Assembly: GCA_963774895.1 (NCBI GenBank)
Contig: CAVZGN010000001.1
Coordinates: 248,001 to 312,000 of the forward strand
DNA length: 64,000 nucleotides
Direction of reading: 5' to 3'
From: REEB76 sp963774895
GTDB taxonomy: Bacteria > Pseudomonadota > Gammaproteobacteria > Natronospirales > REEB76
The notes beneath the pieces were generated by a model. The model was given only the letters and a program-made list of their open reading frames with translations. It had not been told where the DNA came from and searched no databases. This document shows positions 36,221-45,297 of this stretch, one piece after another. Both the position numbers and the translations under genes were made by a program. Position 1 is the first letter of the stretch. Every line of letters starts with the position of its first letter.

Positions 36221-37033
36221 GTGACGCTTCATGAGCTTGCACCCCTGCGTTACCGCAGTATCTTTATCTCCGATGTGCATCTCGGGTTCAGGGGATGCCG
36301 GGCCGACTTCCTGCTGGATTTTCTCCATCATACCGAATCCGAATATCTGTACCTCGTCGGCGACATCATCGACGTATGGGAGATGCGCAACCGTCTTTTC
36401 TGGCCACAGGCGCATAACAACGTGATCCGTACGATCCTCGGGAAAGCCAAGCGTGGCACCCAGGTGGTTTATATCCCCGGTAATCACGATGAGGTGCTAC
36501 GCGACTATGTGGATATGGACTTCGGTAACGTGGCCATCCGACGCGATGCCATCCACGTGACTGCCAGTGGCAAGCGCCTGCTGCTGTTGCACGGAGACGA
36601 GTTTGACAGGGTCGTGCAATGCAGCCGGTTCCTGGCGATTCTCGGTAACCGTGCCTATGACTGGCTGCTATACGCGAACCGCTGGTTCAATCTGATTCGA
36701 CGCAAGTTCGGTTTTCCCTACTGGTCATTGGCTGCATACATCAAACACAAGGTCAAGAATGCCACCAAGTTTATCAGCGACTACGAGCAGGCCGTGACCC
36801 GTGAGACCTTGAAACGCAATGTCCATGGTGTGGTCTGCGGCCACATCCACCACGCGGAGATCACCATGCACGGCAGTGTGCTGTATTGCAATGACGGCGA
36901 TTGGGTCGAGTCCTGTACCGCGTTGGTGGAACGACATGACGGCAGCCTTGAGATACTGAAATGGACGGATGAACAGATGCTGATGCATGGTCATGCATCC
37001 AGTCAGATGCAGTCGGGTGTTCCCGTTGTCTGA
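36221..37033 (+). CDS. UDP-2,3-diacylglucosamine diphosphatase-like phosphoesterase (LpxH-like)
   Basis: This 270-residue calcineurin-type phosphoesterase has SIFISDVHLGFRG, YLVGDIIDVWEM, IPGNHDE, LLLHGDEFD and VCGHIHHAEI, which make up the full dimetal site. In LpxH these cleave UDP-diacylglucosamine in lipid A synthesis. At 270 residues it is longer than E. coli LpxH and closer to the paralogous group found beside glycosyltransferases. GTG 36221 was chosen for GAGGG five bases upstream. A TTG at 36209 is an alternative. It is divergent from the DedA operon. Confidence 0.85.
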   Translation: MTLHELAPLRYRSIFISDVHLGFRGCRADFLLDFLHHTESEYLYLVGDIIDVWEMRNRLFWPQAHNNVIRTILGKAKRGTQVVYIPGNHDEVLRDYVDMDFGNVAIRRDAIHVTASGKRLLLLHGDEFDRVVQCSRFLAILGNRAYDWLLYANRWFNLIRRKFGFPYWSLAAYIKHKVKNATKFISDYEQAVTRETLKRNVHGVVCGHIHHAEITMHGSVLYCNDGDWVESCTALVERHDGSLEILKWTDEQMLMHGHASSQMQSGVPVV

Positions 37034-37138
37034 GATTAGACATCTCCAATTAACGAATTACCAGAATGGCAAGTATCCCGCCATGATCATGCCGGCTAAC
37101 GGCGTGTCTCTCCATGTCTGTCCTGGGTTTGGCACACC

Positions 37139-38215
37139 ATGAAAGTACTCGTGACGGGTGGTACAGGCTATATCGGTTCCCACACCAGTGTGGAACTTCT
37201 AAGTGCCGACCATGAGGTAGTGATCGTGGATAATCTTGCCAATAGTTCGCCCAAGGTCATCGAGCGCATTGAACAAATTACCGGCCGACAGGTCAGGTTT
37301 TATCAAGTTGATATACGCGATCTATCAGCGCTTGAGCATGTGTTCAGCAAGCAAAAGATAGATGCGATCATGCATTTCGCCGGCGTAAAGGCGGTGGCGG
37401 AATCGGTCGCCGATCCACTCAAATATTACAGTAACAACATACGCGGCAGCCTGTCACTGCTGGAGGCGGCTTCGCGTCATGGCGTAACACGTATCGTTTT
37501 TAGTTCATCGGCAACTGTGTATGGACAAACTGCCATTTCACCACTGAGAGAAGATTGCCCCACGCTCCCGTCCAATCCTTACGGACGCAGTAAACGCATG
37601 GTGGAAGAGTATCTTACCGACCTATGCCTGGCGAACCCGACTTGGCGTGCGGTGAGCTTGCGGTATTTCAATCCCGTGGGCGCCCACCCGAGCGGTCTAA
37701 TCGGCGAAGCCCCGCTGGGCAGACCTGATAATCTGATGCCTTACCTGTGCCAGGTGGCCGTCGGACGTTTGCCGCAGCTCGCCGTATTCGGAAATGATTA
37801 TCCGACACCCGATGGCACAGCGATCCGTGATTATATTCATGTGGTGGATCTGGCGCGTGGCCATAGGCAGGCATTGGAAAACAGCCATGCTGGGGAAAAT
37901 GTCAAGATAATCAATCTCGGAACCGGCTGTGGTACCAGTGTTCTGGAGTTGCTAGAAACTTTTGAGCGTGTAAATCATGTCTCGATCCCCTACCGGTTTG
38001 CAGAGCGCCGCGCCGGCGACACGACAATTACCTATGCGGATCCGACGCTTGCTGCGGAAAGTTTCAATTGGCGTGCGCAACTTTCGCTGGAGGACATGTG
38101 TCGCGATGCCTGGCGCTGGCAGCAACAGAATCCCGACGGCTATGCTCGGAAACTCGATACGGATCGACAAGTCCAGCAGCCTGAGTTAACGGCCGATGCC
38201 TTAACTATGCTCTGA
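37139..38215 (+). CDS. galE: UDP-glucose 4-epimerase
   Basis: This 358-residue protein has the NAD-binding TGGTGYIGSHTSVELL, the catalytic SSSATVYG and YGRSKRMVEEY segments (Ser, Tyr, Lys) and the sugar-binding RYFNPVGAHPSGLIGE. It interconverts UDP-glucose and UDP-galactose for surface glycans and would supply the two nearby glycosyltransferases. No clear operon partner follows. Confidence 0.94.
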   Translation: MKVLVTGGTGYIGSHTSVELLSADHEVVIVDNLANSSPKVIERIEQITGRQVRFYQVDIRDLSALEHVFSKQKIDAIMHFAGVKAVAESVADPLKYYSNNIRGSLSLLEAASRHGVTRIVFSSSATVYGQTAISPLREDCPTLPSNPYGRSKRMVEEYLTDLCLANPTWRAVSLRYFNPVGAHPSGLIGEAPLGRPDNLMPYLCQVAVGRLPQLAVFGNDYPTPDGTAIRDYIHVVDLARGHRQALENSHAGENVKIINLGTGCGTSVLELLETFERVNHVSIPYRFAERRAGDTTITYADPTLAAESFNWRAQLSLEDMCRDAWRWQQQNPDGYARKLDTDRQVQQPELTADALTML

Positions 38216-38244
38216 TCCGTGGCATCGGAGCGTCTGAGTACTTT

Positions 38245-38538
38245 CTAGGCGGACAATACCGTGTGCGGTGTGGTACCCAGAACGCCTTCGTTGACCTTGC
38301 AGTCATCATCCTTGGCAAGCGAGTCCACCAGTCTCTGTAAGGCTGCATTCTCGGCTTCCATGAGGCAGACGCGCCGCAGCTGATCCATGTTCATATTCTG
38401 GTACAGGCTGTGCCAGGTCAACAGGATGTCTTCGGTTATCCCGCACTTCAGCAGAATGGTATATATGGGAACACCTGCTTGGTATTGCAGCAGTGCGGAC
38501 ATGATCTTTTCGGCACGGTTTACCGTGAAGTCTTCCAT
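38245..38538 (-). CDS. Solo IS3-type OrfA-like helix-turn-helix protein
   Basis: This 97-residue protein follows the OrfA plan of IS3-family elements: VNRAEKIMSALLQYQAGVPI, a helix-turn-helix with KCGITEDILLTWHSLY, then a leucine-zipper-like helix MEAENAALQRLVDSLAKDD. The partner OrfB integrase frame is absent, and no terminal inverted repeats were seen. It looks intact, not decayed. It may be a leftover or a domesticated DNA-binding protein. AGG lies nine bases before ATG 38538. Confidence 0.65.
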   Translation of the reverse strand: MEDFTVNRAEKIMSALLQYQAGVPIYTILLKCGITEDILLTWHSLYQNMNMDQLRRVCLMEAENAALQRLVDSLAKDDDCKVNEGVLGTTPHTVLSA

Positions 38539-38761
38539 TTCGGATAACCTAATGTTTTCAGCGCCGCCACTATCAGGGTTGAATATGACGCAGATATGCA
38601 AATTCAGTTAAGACACTGTTACAGAGCGCGCTAGATGTTGGTTCGCTGTTGTCAAATATTTGTCACATAGCATGTTTAGGCTGTCATAGGTTATCCCGAG
38701 TCACGGATGACTCCAAATCCCGGGTTTTCAATGCAGCTGGCATACAGTCAATATCATTAAG

Positions 38762-39523
38762 GTGACAACGCAGTATTTAATACCAGAGTCATATATGCAA
38801 AGTCTCTATGACAGGCTGACTAACGGATTCCGATACTTATATGACCGCCGGATCAGCACACCGACGGTGCTGGATAAGGACCGCTATTTTCCCGGCCATC
38901 GGAAATTCACCGATCAATGGCTTTCGATACGCGCCGAGTGTTTGCAAGTGATGCAGGATATGCAAGCAGTTCCAGAGTTCCATCAGCTGATGCAAGCACA
39001 GGCGCCACTCTCAGAATACGGCGGACGTTATTGGCGCGTATTCGTGCTGAAAGCCTATGGTGTCGTGCATCAGGCCAACCAGGAAAAATGCCCAGTAACT
39101 GCCGGGCTGATACACGAAAATCCCGCAGTACAGTCCGCGACTTTTTCGTTTCTGGAAGGTGGCAAACATCTGCCCGCACATCGTGGACCGTTCCGCGGCG
39201 TGTTGCGTTACCATCTAGGATTGGTCATTGCAAAAGACGCACAAGGTGCCTCCAACAACCTCTTTTGCATCAACGGAAAATACCATTCGCTGAATGAGGG
39301 CGAGGGTCTGCTTTGGGACGACACTTTTGAGCACGAGGTCTGGAACAACGCCTCGAGTGTACGCGCAGCTTTGCTGATCGATGTGCTTCGTCCGGAAATG
39401 CCGCGTAGCCTTCATTATCTGACGCGCCTGATAATATTGCTGGTGGGTTTGAGCATCCGTCTGCGAGGTACCTTGAGGGAAGTACCGGTTGGGCAACGAA
39501 CAAGGCAATCCACTATTTCATGA
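38762..39523 (+). CDS. Aspartyl/asparaginyl beta-hydroxylase-family protein (LpxO/OlsC-like)
   Basis: This 253-residue protein has the Fe(II)/2-oxoglutarate dioxygenase pattern of LpxO and OlsC: HRGPFRGVLRYHLGLVIAKD near residue 140 and WDDTFEHEVWN near 185, which give the iron-binding histidines and Asp, and later arginines for 2-oxoglutarate. LpxO hydroxylates lipid A acyl chains and OlsC the acyl chain of ornithine lipids. A hydrophobic stretch lies near the C terminus. The start is GTG 38762 or ATG 38795. Its stop overlaps the desaturase start. Adjacent olsB and olsA favour an ornithine-lipid role. Confidence 0.8.
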   Translation: MTTQYLIPESYMQSLYDRLTNGFRYLYDRRISTPTVLDKDRYFPGHRKFTDQWLSIRAECLQVMQDMQAVPEFHQLMQAQAPLSEYGGRYWRVFVLKAYGVVHQANQEKCPVTAGLIHENPAVQSATFSFLEGGKHLPAHRGPFRGVLRYHLGLVIAKDAQGASNNLFCINGKYHSLNEGEGLLWDDTFEHEVWNNASSVRAALLIDVLRPEMPRSLHYLTRLIILLVGLSIRLRGTLREVPVGQRTRQSTIS

Positions 39524-40491
39524 AAATCCTACCTGATGCCGACCCGTCAAAGGGGACGGCTGGCAGCAGCCACGACCTAGTTAATGCTCTACTGATAGCG
39601 GGTATTGTTTGTCTGAATGGCACGATCTACTTCCTGTTGCCGTGGCTACATCTACCAACATTAATTGCAGGGACGATCCTCGCATGCGCGGCGCTGACCA
39701 CACCGCTTTATTGGGCACTGATTCATGAAGCGATTCATGGAAATCTTTGGCCGGATCGGCATGTGAATTACTGGCTCGGTCGGTTATTGGGCATCGTTTA
39801 CGGTGCACCTTTCGTGGTGTTGCGCGCTGGCCATCTGATGCATCATCGTCGCAATCGCGGCTCGCTGGATCGTACTGAAGTGTATGATCCAGCCCAAAAA
39901 TCCTGGTGGGCGCATGCTGCAGTCTATTATCCACGGCTGCTGGGAGGGTTGTACCTGGCGGAGGTGGCGAGCGGACTGCTTGGCTGGCTGCCTAGACAAG
40001 TCCTGCGCAGACTCATCATGCATCAATTCCATGGCGGCAGTGCGACCTGCCAGCAGGAACGATCCGTTATCCACAGCGAGCTGCTAGGCGCCCGTGGGCT
40101 ATGGGCCTGGCGTAGCGATATTGTGCTTATTGTACAGCTGCTTGGCTGCGCATTTTCCAATTACGGAAGTGCGGTCGGACTGCTGGTGTTCTACCTGCTT
40201 ATGCGGGCCTTGCTGATATCTCTGCTGGATAACTCCTATCACTATGCCACGCCGCTGGGCGAATCACGCTACGCACTTAACTTGCAGATGCCCTGGCCAT
40301 TGTCGTTCGCCATGCTGCACTTTAATCTGCATGGCGTGCACCATGCGCATGTGAAAGCTCCCTGTCATGATCTGCCCGAGCTGTTCCGCGCCGGGCGCTG
40401 GTATTACCACGCTACATTTGTGACTCAAGTATTCAAGCAGTTCAGGGGCCCGATTGCCGTTGGATCGCTGCCTCAGATCAACGCATGCTAG
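39520..40491 (+). CDS. Membrane fatty-acid desaturase/hydroxylase (possibly OlsE-like)
   Basis: This 323-residue membrane protein has three histidine boxes: HEAIH at residues 69-73, HLMHH at 105-109 and HGVHHAH near 268. These ligate the diiron site. It has about four transmembrane helices. The superfamily includes acyl desaturases, beta-carotene hydroxylases and OlsE, which hydroxylates the ornithine head group. It overlaps the beta-hydroxylase gene upstream (ATGA) and is followed after 110 bp by olsB, so an ornithine-lipid substrate is plausible. A plain desaturase remains possible. Confidence 0.8.
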   Translation: MKILPDADPSKGTAGSSHDLVNALLIAGIVCLNGTIYFLLPWLHLPTLIAGTILACAALTTPLYWALIHEAIHGNLWPDRHVNYWLGRLLGIVYGAPFVVLRAGHLMHHRRNRGSLDRTEVYDPAQKSWWAHAAVYYPRLLGGLYLAEVASGLLGWLPRQVLRRLIMHQFHGGSATCQQERSVIHSELLGARGLWAWRSDIVLIVQLLGCAFSNYGSAVGLLVFYLLMRALLISLLDNSYHYATPLGESRYALNLQMPWPLSFAMLHFNLHGVHHAHVKAPCHDLPELFRAGRWYYHATFVTQVFKQFRGPIAVGSLPQINAC

Positions 40492-40601
40492 ATAAACGCG
40501 CTGGTATCGGCACTGTCACCAAAATTACATCAATTCGTCATGTGAATTACATGCTTTAAAGTCAGGATGACCGTGCTTCAATTACCTGATGAGGTAATGC
40601 A

Positions 40602-41396
40602 ATGGCCAACTTGCAGCGTCCCGGTGGGATGCCAACAGCTGCACCCTCTGCCCAGGTCAACACCGCAGCAGCGCCAGCACGTAGTTATGTCGTGGCATTG
40701 GCCCAACACGAAGATGAGATCCGCGAATCGCAACGTCTGCGTTTTAAGGTATTCGCTCAGGAAATGGGCGCTACGCTGAAGAGCGCCGCAGACGAGCTGG
40801 ATTACGACAGATTCGACCAGTATTGCAAACATCTCATAGTGCGCGACCGGGAAACTGGCGAGGTGATTGCCTCAACACGGGTACTACTGGATGTCGATGC
40901 GCGCCGTGCAGGCGGTTATTATTCCGAGGGTGAGTTCGATATGCAGCCGCTCATCGCACGCTGTGGACCACTCATGGAGATTGGCCGCACCTGTGTGCAT
41001 GCGAATTATCGGCGTGGCGCAGCCATCGCAGTACTCTGGTCCGGTTTGGCGAAGTGTTTCGAGCTACGCGAATATAGCCGAATGATCGGCTGTGCCAGCA
41101 TCCCCATGCAAGATGGCGGAACTGAAGCATTATCCGCCTTCCAGTGGCTGGTCCAGCACAATCTGGTGATCAATTCCTTCGGTGTCATGCCGCGCCTGCC
41201 ATTGCCGGCGATTGCAGGCATGCCTCCGGCACCCATGCTGCCGCCACTGATCAAAGCTTATGTACGCCTCGGCGCGCGCATCTGCGGGACGCCATGCTGG
41301 GATCCGGATTTCAATTCCGCGGATCTGCTGGTGGTGCTTGATCCGCAGGAAATCCGTAGCCGCTACGCCCGGCATTTCCTGCAGCGCGCGTGCTAG
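40602..41396 (+). CDS. olsB: Ornithine N-alpha-acyltransferase OlsB
   Basis: This 264-residue protein of the GNAT-like OlsB/acyl-homoserine-lactone-synthase fold has SQRLRFKVFAQEMGA, VASTRV-type and EIGRTCVHANYRRG segments, which mark OlsB. OlsB transfers 3-hydroxyacyl chains from ACP to the alpha-amino group of ornithine to make lyso-ornithine lipid. The Ala/Pro-rich N-terminal 25 residues are probably disordered. Its stop lies seven bases inside the next gene, olsA, so the pair is coupled. Confidence 0.85.
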   Translation: MANLQRPGGMPTAAPSAQVNTAAAPARSYVVALAQHEDEIRESQRLRFKVFAQEMGATLKSAADELDYDRFDQYCKHLIVRDRETGEVIASTRVLLDVDARRAGGYYSEGEFDMQPLIARCGPLMEIGRTCVHANYRRGAAIAVLWSGLAKCFELREYSRMIGCASIPMQDGGTEALSAFQWLVQHNLVINSFGVMPRLPLPAIAGMPPAPMLPPLIKAYVRLGARICGTPCWDPDFNSADLLVVLDPQEIRSRYARHFLQRAC

Positions 41397-42190
41397 GCAT
41401 ACCCGGCGACCACGTTTCGATTCTCCGCCGGGTAGTGCGTGCAGGCCGGATAGCGCTCCATCTGGTATACGGAATGCTGCTTGCCTGTATGCTGTGGATC
41501 ATTTCTTTCATGCTTTCGCACAAATATCCATCCATCCGCGCACGCTGGACACGCCGCTGGCTGTCATCCGCAGTCAGTATGTTAGGAATTCGCATCGTGG
41601 TTGCGGGACATTCACCAGCGCATACGTCCCTGTTTGCCGCTAATCATATTTCCTGGCTGGATATACTCGCCCTGGCCGCGGTGACTGAAGGTGATTTCAT
41701 CGCCAAACAGGAAGTTCGCGGCTGGCCATTGCTGGGCTGGTTGGCTTCGCAGGGCGGCACACTGTTCGTACGGCGAGGGCATGTGAATGCCTGCAAGCGG
41801 GTGATTGAGGAAGCTGCATTCCGTCTCAAATCAGGGCGCAACGTCATACTCTTTCCAGAAGGGACCACGACTACCGGAGAACAGGTGTTGCCGTTCAAGC
41901 CGTTGCTTTTGCGAGCAGCGGTTCTGGCTCAAATGCCAGTACAGCCGGTGGCCTTACGTTATGAAATCGCTGATGGCCACCAGGAACGTGCGGCATTCGT
42001 AGGGGAGATGGGGTTTGTGTCCCATCTTTGGAAAGTAATGGGCTTGCGCGCCATGCGATTGCACATCAGCTTCACCCAGCCACTTTCAGTGATTGGTCAT
42101 CATGAGCGCCAGTTGGCGGAAGCTGCCTGCCGGGCAGTCGCTGGTGAACTCGGTGTTGGTTATGAAACCAGACGGATAACAGCGGCCTGA
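41390..42190 (+). CDS. olsA: Lyso-ornithine lipid O-acyltransferase OlsA (PlsC family)
   Basis: This 266-residue protein has one N-terminal transmembrane helix and the PlsC motifs NHISWLD (HxxxxD), FVRRGH, FPEGTTTTGE and a PVALRY-type fourth block. OlsA adds the second acyl chain to lyso-ornithine lipid. Some relatives also acylate lysophosphatidic acid, so the neighbouring olsB is what decides the call. The GTG start at 41390 overlaps the olsB stop. Confidence 0.85.
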   Translation: MLGIPGDHVSILRRVVRAGRIALHLVYGMLLACMLWIISFMLSHKYPSIRARWTRRWLSSAVSMLGIRIVVAGHSPAHTSLFAANHISWLDILALAAVTEGDFIAKQEVRGWPLLGWLASQGGTLFVRRGHVNACKRVIEEAAFRLKSGRNVILFPEGTTTTGEQVLPFKPLLLRAAVLAQMPVQPVALRYEIADGHQERAAFVGEMGFVSHLWKVMGLRAMRLHISFTQPLSVIGHHERQLAEAACRAVAGELGVGYETRRITAA

Positions 42191-42216
42191 ATCCTGCTTT
42201 CGAGACCGGTTATTTT

Positions 42217-42636
42217 TTACTGCAGCGCGCCTTTATCAATCCAGGTCTTTAGTATGTCAATGTCGGATTTTGAAAGACCTATCTTGTGATAGGGCATGTT
42301 GATTTTAGGATCGGCCCGGTGTTCGATCAGCTCCACCAGAACGCTATCGTAACTGTCACCCGGGATAATCACCGGACCGTATTTCGTGCCTTTCATGAAG
42401 CTGTCATAGGTCCGCATATCCAGCCCGCTACGTTCATATCCGATGCCTCCCGGTTGATGACACTCGATGCAGTTTGCGTCCAGGATCGGGCGTATGTCCT
42501 GTGAAAAGCTGGGTGTTCGCGAGCAGCCAGATGACAATGCCAAGCAGGATGCCAGTATGATGATGCCGACCGAATAGTGATCAGTCAGTCGGTATTTCCG
42601 TAGCGTATCAATTATTTTGTTGGCGCATTTACTCAT
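42217..42636 (-). CDS. Monohaem c-type cytochrome lipoprotein
   Basis: This 139-residue protein has a lipoprotein signal ending SSGC (lipidated Cys near residue 38) and one haem motif CIECHQPGG, then a Met-rich segment with NMPYHKIGLSKSD that can supply the axial methionine. The pattern fits the small PSCyt1-type cytochrome c domain. It would sit at a membrane surface in the periplasm. A weak FNR-like sequence (TTGAT-N4-GTCAT) lies about 96 bp upstream. Its partner is unknown. Confidence 0.8.
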   Translation of the reverse strand: MSKCANKIIDTLRKYRLTDHYSVGIIILASCLALSSGCSRTPSFSQDIRPILDANCIECHQPGGIGYERSGLDMRTYDSFMKGTKYGPVIIPGDSYDSVLVELIEHRADPKINMPYHKIGLSKSDIDILKTWIDKGALQ

Positions 42637-43037
42637 CTAGCCTCCTCACGCATCCCCGCTGCTGGCGACTATTCTATGCGGAAACAGGGCACGTTTTGGT
42701 TAAAATATCTACTAATCCATCCTGCTTGTCTTTGATCCGGGTCATGTCGAGCTTAAATCAGGCCTAAGCCGGCGGCATCTAACCACAGGCGTGCCAGGAT
42801 TAGCTGCCAAGAAACAATACTGCGGGTTTGACACCCAATCCCCCGGTGTCATAACTTGAGCGGCGTCACACGCCTATTATATAAGGCTTGATCGATGCGT
42901 ACCCCGACGACTCCAAGAGTCATGGGTACTAGGGAGTTTCCGAAACACGCCAGCACGGCAAAGCGGCGGGTGACTGATTTCCTTGACCCTCAGCAGAGGC
43001 TCCGGGATAATTTGCGCCCCTTGTCGATTGAAAGTAC
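42637..43037. other. Intergenic region before the tRNA locus
   Basis: No gene is seen. TTGATCCGGGTCAT at 42732-42745 is a two-mismatch FNR-like site upstream of the cytochrome gene. The rest has no clear structure. Confidence 0.5.
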
Positions 43038-43066
43038 GCGCCTGTAGCTCAGTTGGGTGAGCCGGC
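43038..43066 (+). repeat. Partial copy of the tRNA-Arg 5' end
   Basis: GCGCCTGTAGCTCAGTTGG at 43038-43056 repeats the first 19 bases of the tRNA-Arg gene exactly. It continues with GTGAGCC, so acceptor 5' strand and D arm are present but no anticodon or T arm. Both copies are preceded by TAC. Two hairpins (43074-43092 and 43104-43120) lie between it and the full tRNA. Confidence 0.8.
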
Positions 43067-43173
43067 TTTCCCAGACGAAGCACCGCTTCGTCCCGGCGAA
43101 CGACGCAACAGGACGTTGCGGCTGGCGGGTACACCAAGGATGGTTCTTGCTACCGATAGTTTTAAGAAAATAC

Positions 43174-43250
43174 GCGCCTGTAGCTCAGTTGGATAGAGTA
43201 CCTGGCTACGAACCAGGGGGTCGGGAGTTCGAATCTCTCCAGGCGCGCCA
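43174..43250 (+). tRNA. tRNA-Arg(ACG)
   Basis: This is a 77-base cloverleaf. The acceptor stem GCGCCTG pairs with CAGGCGC. The D arm is GCTC AGTTGGATA GAGT, the anticodon loop is CTACGAA with anticodon ACG, and the T arm is GGGAG TTCGAAT CTCTCC-like. CCA is encoded. A hairpin terminator follows at 43258-43276. Confidence 0.95.
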
Positions 43251-43257
43251 AATTAAG

Positions 43258-43282
43258 ATGCCCCCATGTGGGGCATTTTTAT
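43258..43282 (+). terminator. Rho-independent terminator of tRNA-Arg
   Basis: ATGCCCC-catg-TGGGGCAT followed by a T run ends the tRNA transcript. Related hairpins follow the two degenerate tRNA 3' copies further right. Confidence 0.85.
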
Positions 43283-43406
43283 CGGGTCGCGGTGCTCAAG
43301 GCATATATCTCTCTAGGCACCTAACTAGTGGCACGGGCCGGCAAGCGACCACCCAACTCCGATGCTACTATTGTTACTAGTTCCTAGTGTATGAAGGGGT
43401 AAAAAC

Positions 43407-45233
43407 ATGAATCCGCTGGCATATTCGCATATACGTCATTCCTGGTTTGAATCCATGTTCAAATGGCGATCAGGCGCCGCAGCCTTACTGCTTTCGATGG
43501 GTGTGATCTGGGTTTCCACGGCCAATGCTGGGATCGGTAGTGGTGACCGTTACGCCGGCGCACCCTGGGCCTCGCGCTCCCCGGTGCTCGCCCAGCACGG
43601 CATGGCGGCTACCGAGCAGCCGCTGGCGTCGCTCGCCGCCATCGAAATAATGAAAAAAGGGGGCAGTGCGGTGGATGCCGCCATCGCGGCCAACGCGGTG
43701 CTCGGCGTGATGGAGCCGGTGCTCAACGGCATCGGCGGCGACGCCTTCGTCATCGTCTACGACCCCAAAACACACAAGCTTTATGGCTACAACGGATCCG
43801 GTTGGTCACCAAAGGGCCGCGATCTCGCCAAGATGCGGGCCGAAGTGGCGGCTGCCTACAAGAAGGCCGGCATACAGCCCTCAGATCAGATTCCACTCGT
43901 CGGCTCGCTCCCGATCACAGTGCCTGGGACAGTCGATACCTGGTTCGCACTGCACAAACGCTTTGGCAAGCTGCCGATCAGCGAGGACCTGGCGCCGGCG
44001 ATCGGGTATGCAAAGAACGGTTTCCCGGTGACGGAAATCGTCGCCAAGTACTGGCAGGGCAACTTCAAGGCATTCGAGAAAAACCGCGGCTTGATCGAGG
44101 AGTTCGCCAATGCGAAGCACACTTATCTGATCGACGGCCACACGCCGTCCCAGGGTGAAGTGTTCCGCAACCCCGATCTCGCCAACACCTTGTCAATGAT
44201 CGCAAAGGGCGGGCGCGATGAGTACTACAAGGGCAAGATTGCACACACCATAGCCGACTACTTCCAGCGCATCGGCGGCGATCTGCGCTATGCGGATTTT
44301 GCCGACTTTCACGGCGAGTGGGTGCAGCCGGAGTCGGTCGATTACCGCGGCTACGACGTTTACGAGCTGCCGCCGAACGGTCAGGGTTTCGCCGCTCTGG
44401 AAATGCTCAACATCCTGAAGGGCTTTGATCTGAAGCAGATGGGTATCGGCAGCGTCGATGCGCTGACCGCGGAGATCGAGGCCAAGCGCCTGGCCTATGC
44501 GGATCTCGCCAAGTACTACGCCGACCCGCGTTTCTACCAAGCGCCGATCAAGGGCCTGCTGTCGGACCAGTACGCTGACCAGCGCCGCCAACTGATCAAT
44601 CTCAGCCACGCCAACCCGGACATTGGGCCCGGCGATCCGCGCCTGTTCAACGGCGACACCACCGATTTCGAGACCGCAGACGAAAGCGGCATGATGGTCT
44701 CCATGATCCAGTCCAACTACGCCGGCATGGGCTCGGGTCTGGTCCCCGACGGGCTGGGCTTCATGTTCCAGGATCGCGGTGCGCTGTACTCGTTGCAAGA
44801 CGGTGCCGCCAACGTGTACGCGCCGCGCAAGCGCCCGTTCCACACCATCATCCCGGCCTTCGTGATGAAGCACGGCCAGCCGTGGCTCGCGTTCGGTGTG
44901 ATGGGCGGCGACATGCAGCCGCAAGGCCATGTGCAGGTGCTGGTCAACATGATCGACTTCGGCATGAACGTACAGGAGGCCGGAGACGCCGCCCGCTGGC
45001 GGCACTACGGCGACGCCACCCCCACCGGGCTGCCGTCGCAGGGCATCGGCACGGTGGAGATGGAAACCGGCTTCGATCCGGCCGTGAAGGCGGAGCTGGC
45101 CAAACGCGGCTATAAGATCGTGCCCGGCACCGGCGCCTTCGGTGGCTATGAGGCGATCATGTACGACCCGATACAACATATGTACTGGGGCGCCAGCGAG
45201 ATGCGCAAGGATGGCGAAGTGATTGGATACTGA
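43407..45233 (+). CDS. ggt: Gamma-glutamyltransferase-family protein
   Basis: This 608-residue Ntn-hydrolase has an N-terminal signal region (hydrophobic segment about residues 25-40), AMKK-type substrate segments (KKGGSAVDAAIAANAVLG, NGIGGDAF) and NGDTTDF at residues 416-421. Thr418 is expected to be the autoprocessing and catalytic nucleophile. In family members the precursor splits there into large and small chains that cleave gamma-glutamyl bonds, for example of glutathione. GAAGGGG lies eight bases before ATG 43407. The gene is visibly richer in G and C than its flanks and lies between a tRNA and a degenerate tRNA 3' copy, which suggests acquisition. Confidence 0.9.
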   Translation: MNPLAYSHIRHSWFESMFKWRSGAAALLLSMGVIWVSTANAGIGSGDRYAGAPWASRSPVLAQHGMAATEQPLASLAAIEIMKKGGSAVDAAIAANAVLGVMEPVLNGIGGDAFVIVYDPKTHKLYGYNGSGWSPKGRDLAKMRAEVAAAYKKAGIQPSDQIPLVGSLPITVPGTVDTWFALHKRFGKLPISEDLAPAIGYAKNGFPVTEIVAKYWQGNFKAFEKNRGLIEEFANAKHTYLIDGHTPSQGEVFRNPDLANTLSMIAKGGRDEYYKGKIAHTIADYFQRIGGDLRYADFADFHGEWVQPESVDYRGYDVYELPPNGQGFAALEMLNILKGFDLKQMGIGSVDALTAEIEAKRLAYADLAKYYADPRFYQAPIKGLLSDQYADQRRQLINLSHANPDIGPGDPRLFNGDTTDFETADESGMMVSMIQSNYAGMGSGLVPDGLGFMFQDRGALYSLQDGAANVYAPRKRPFHTIIPAFVMKHGQPWLAFGVMGGDMQPQGHVQVLVNMIDFGMNVQEAGDAARWRHYGDATPTGLPSQGIGTVEMETGFDPAVKAELAKRGYKIVPGTGAFGGYEAIMYDPIQHMYWGASEMRKDGEVIGY

Positions 45234-45247
45234 TACTAATTTATTAC

Positions 45248-45292
45248 TACGAACTAGGTAGGTCGGAAGTTCAAATCTCTCCAGGGGCGCCA
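45248..45292 (+). repeat. Degenerate tRNA-Arg 3' half, copy B
   Basis: This stretch follows the tRNA-Arg from the anticodon TACGAA to CCA with about seven changes (for example GGTCGGAAGTTCAAATCTCTCC against GGTCGGGAGTTCGAATCTCTCC). It lies 14 bp after the ggt stop. The 5' half is absent, so it is not a working tRNA. It looks like an integration scar. Confidence 0.85.
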
Positions 45293-45297
45293 AATAG

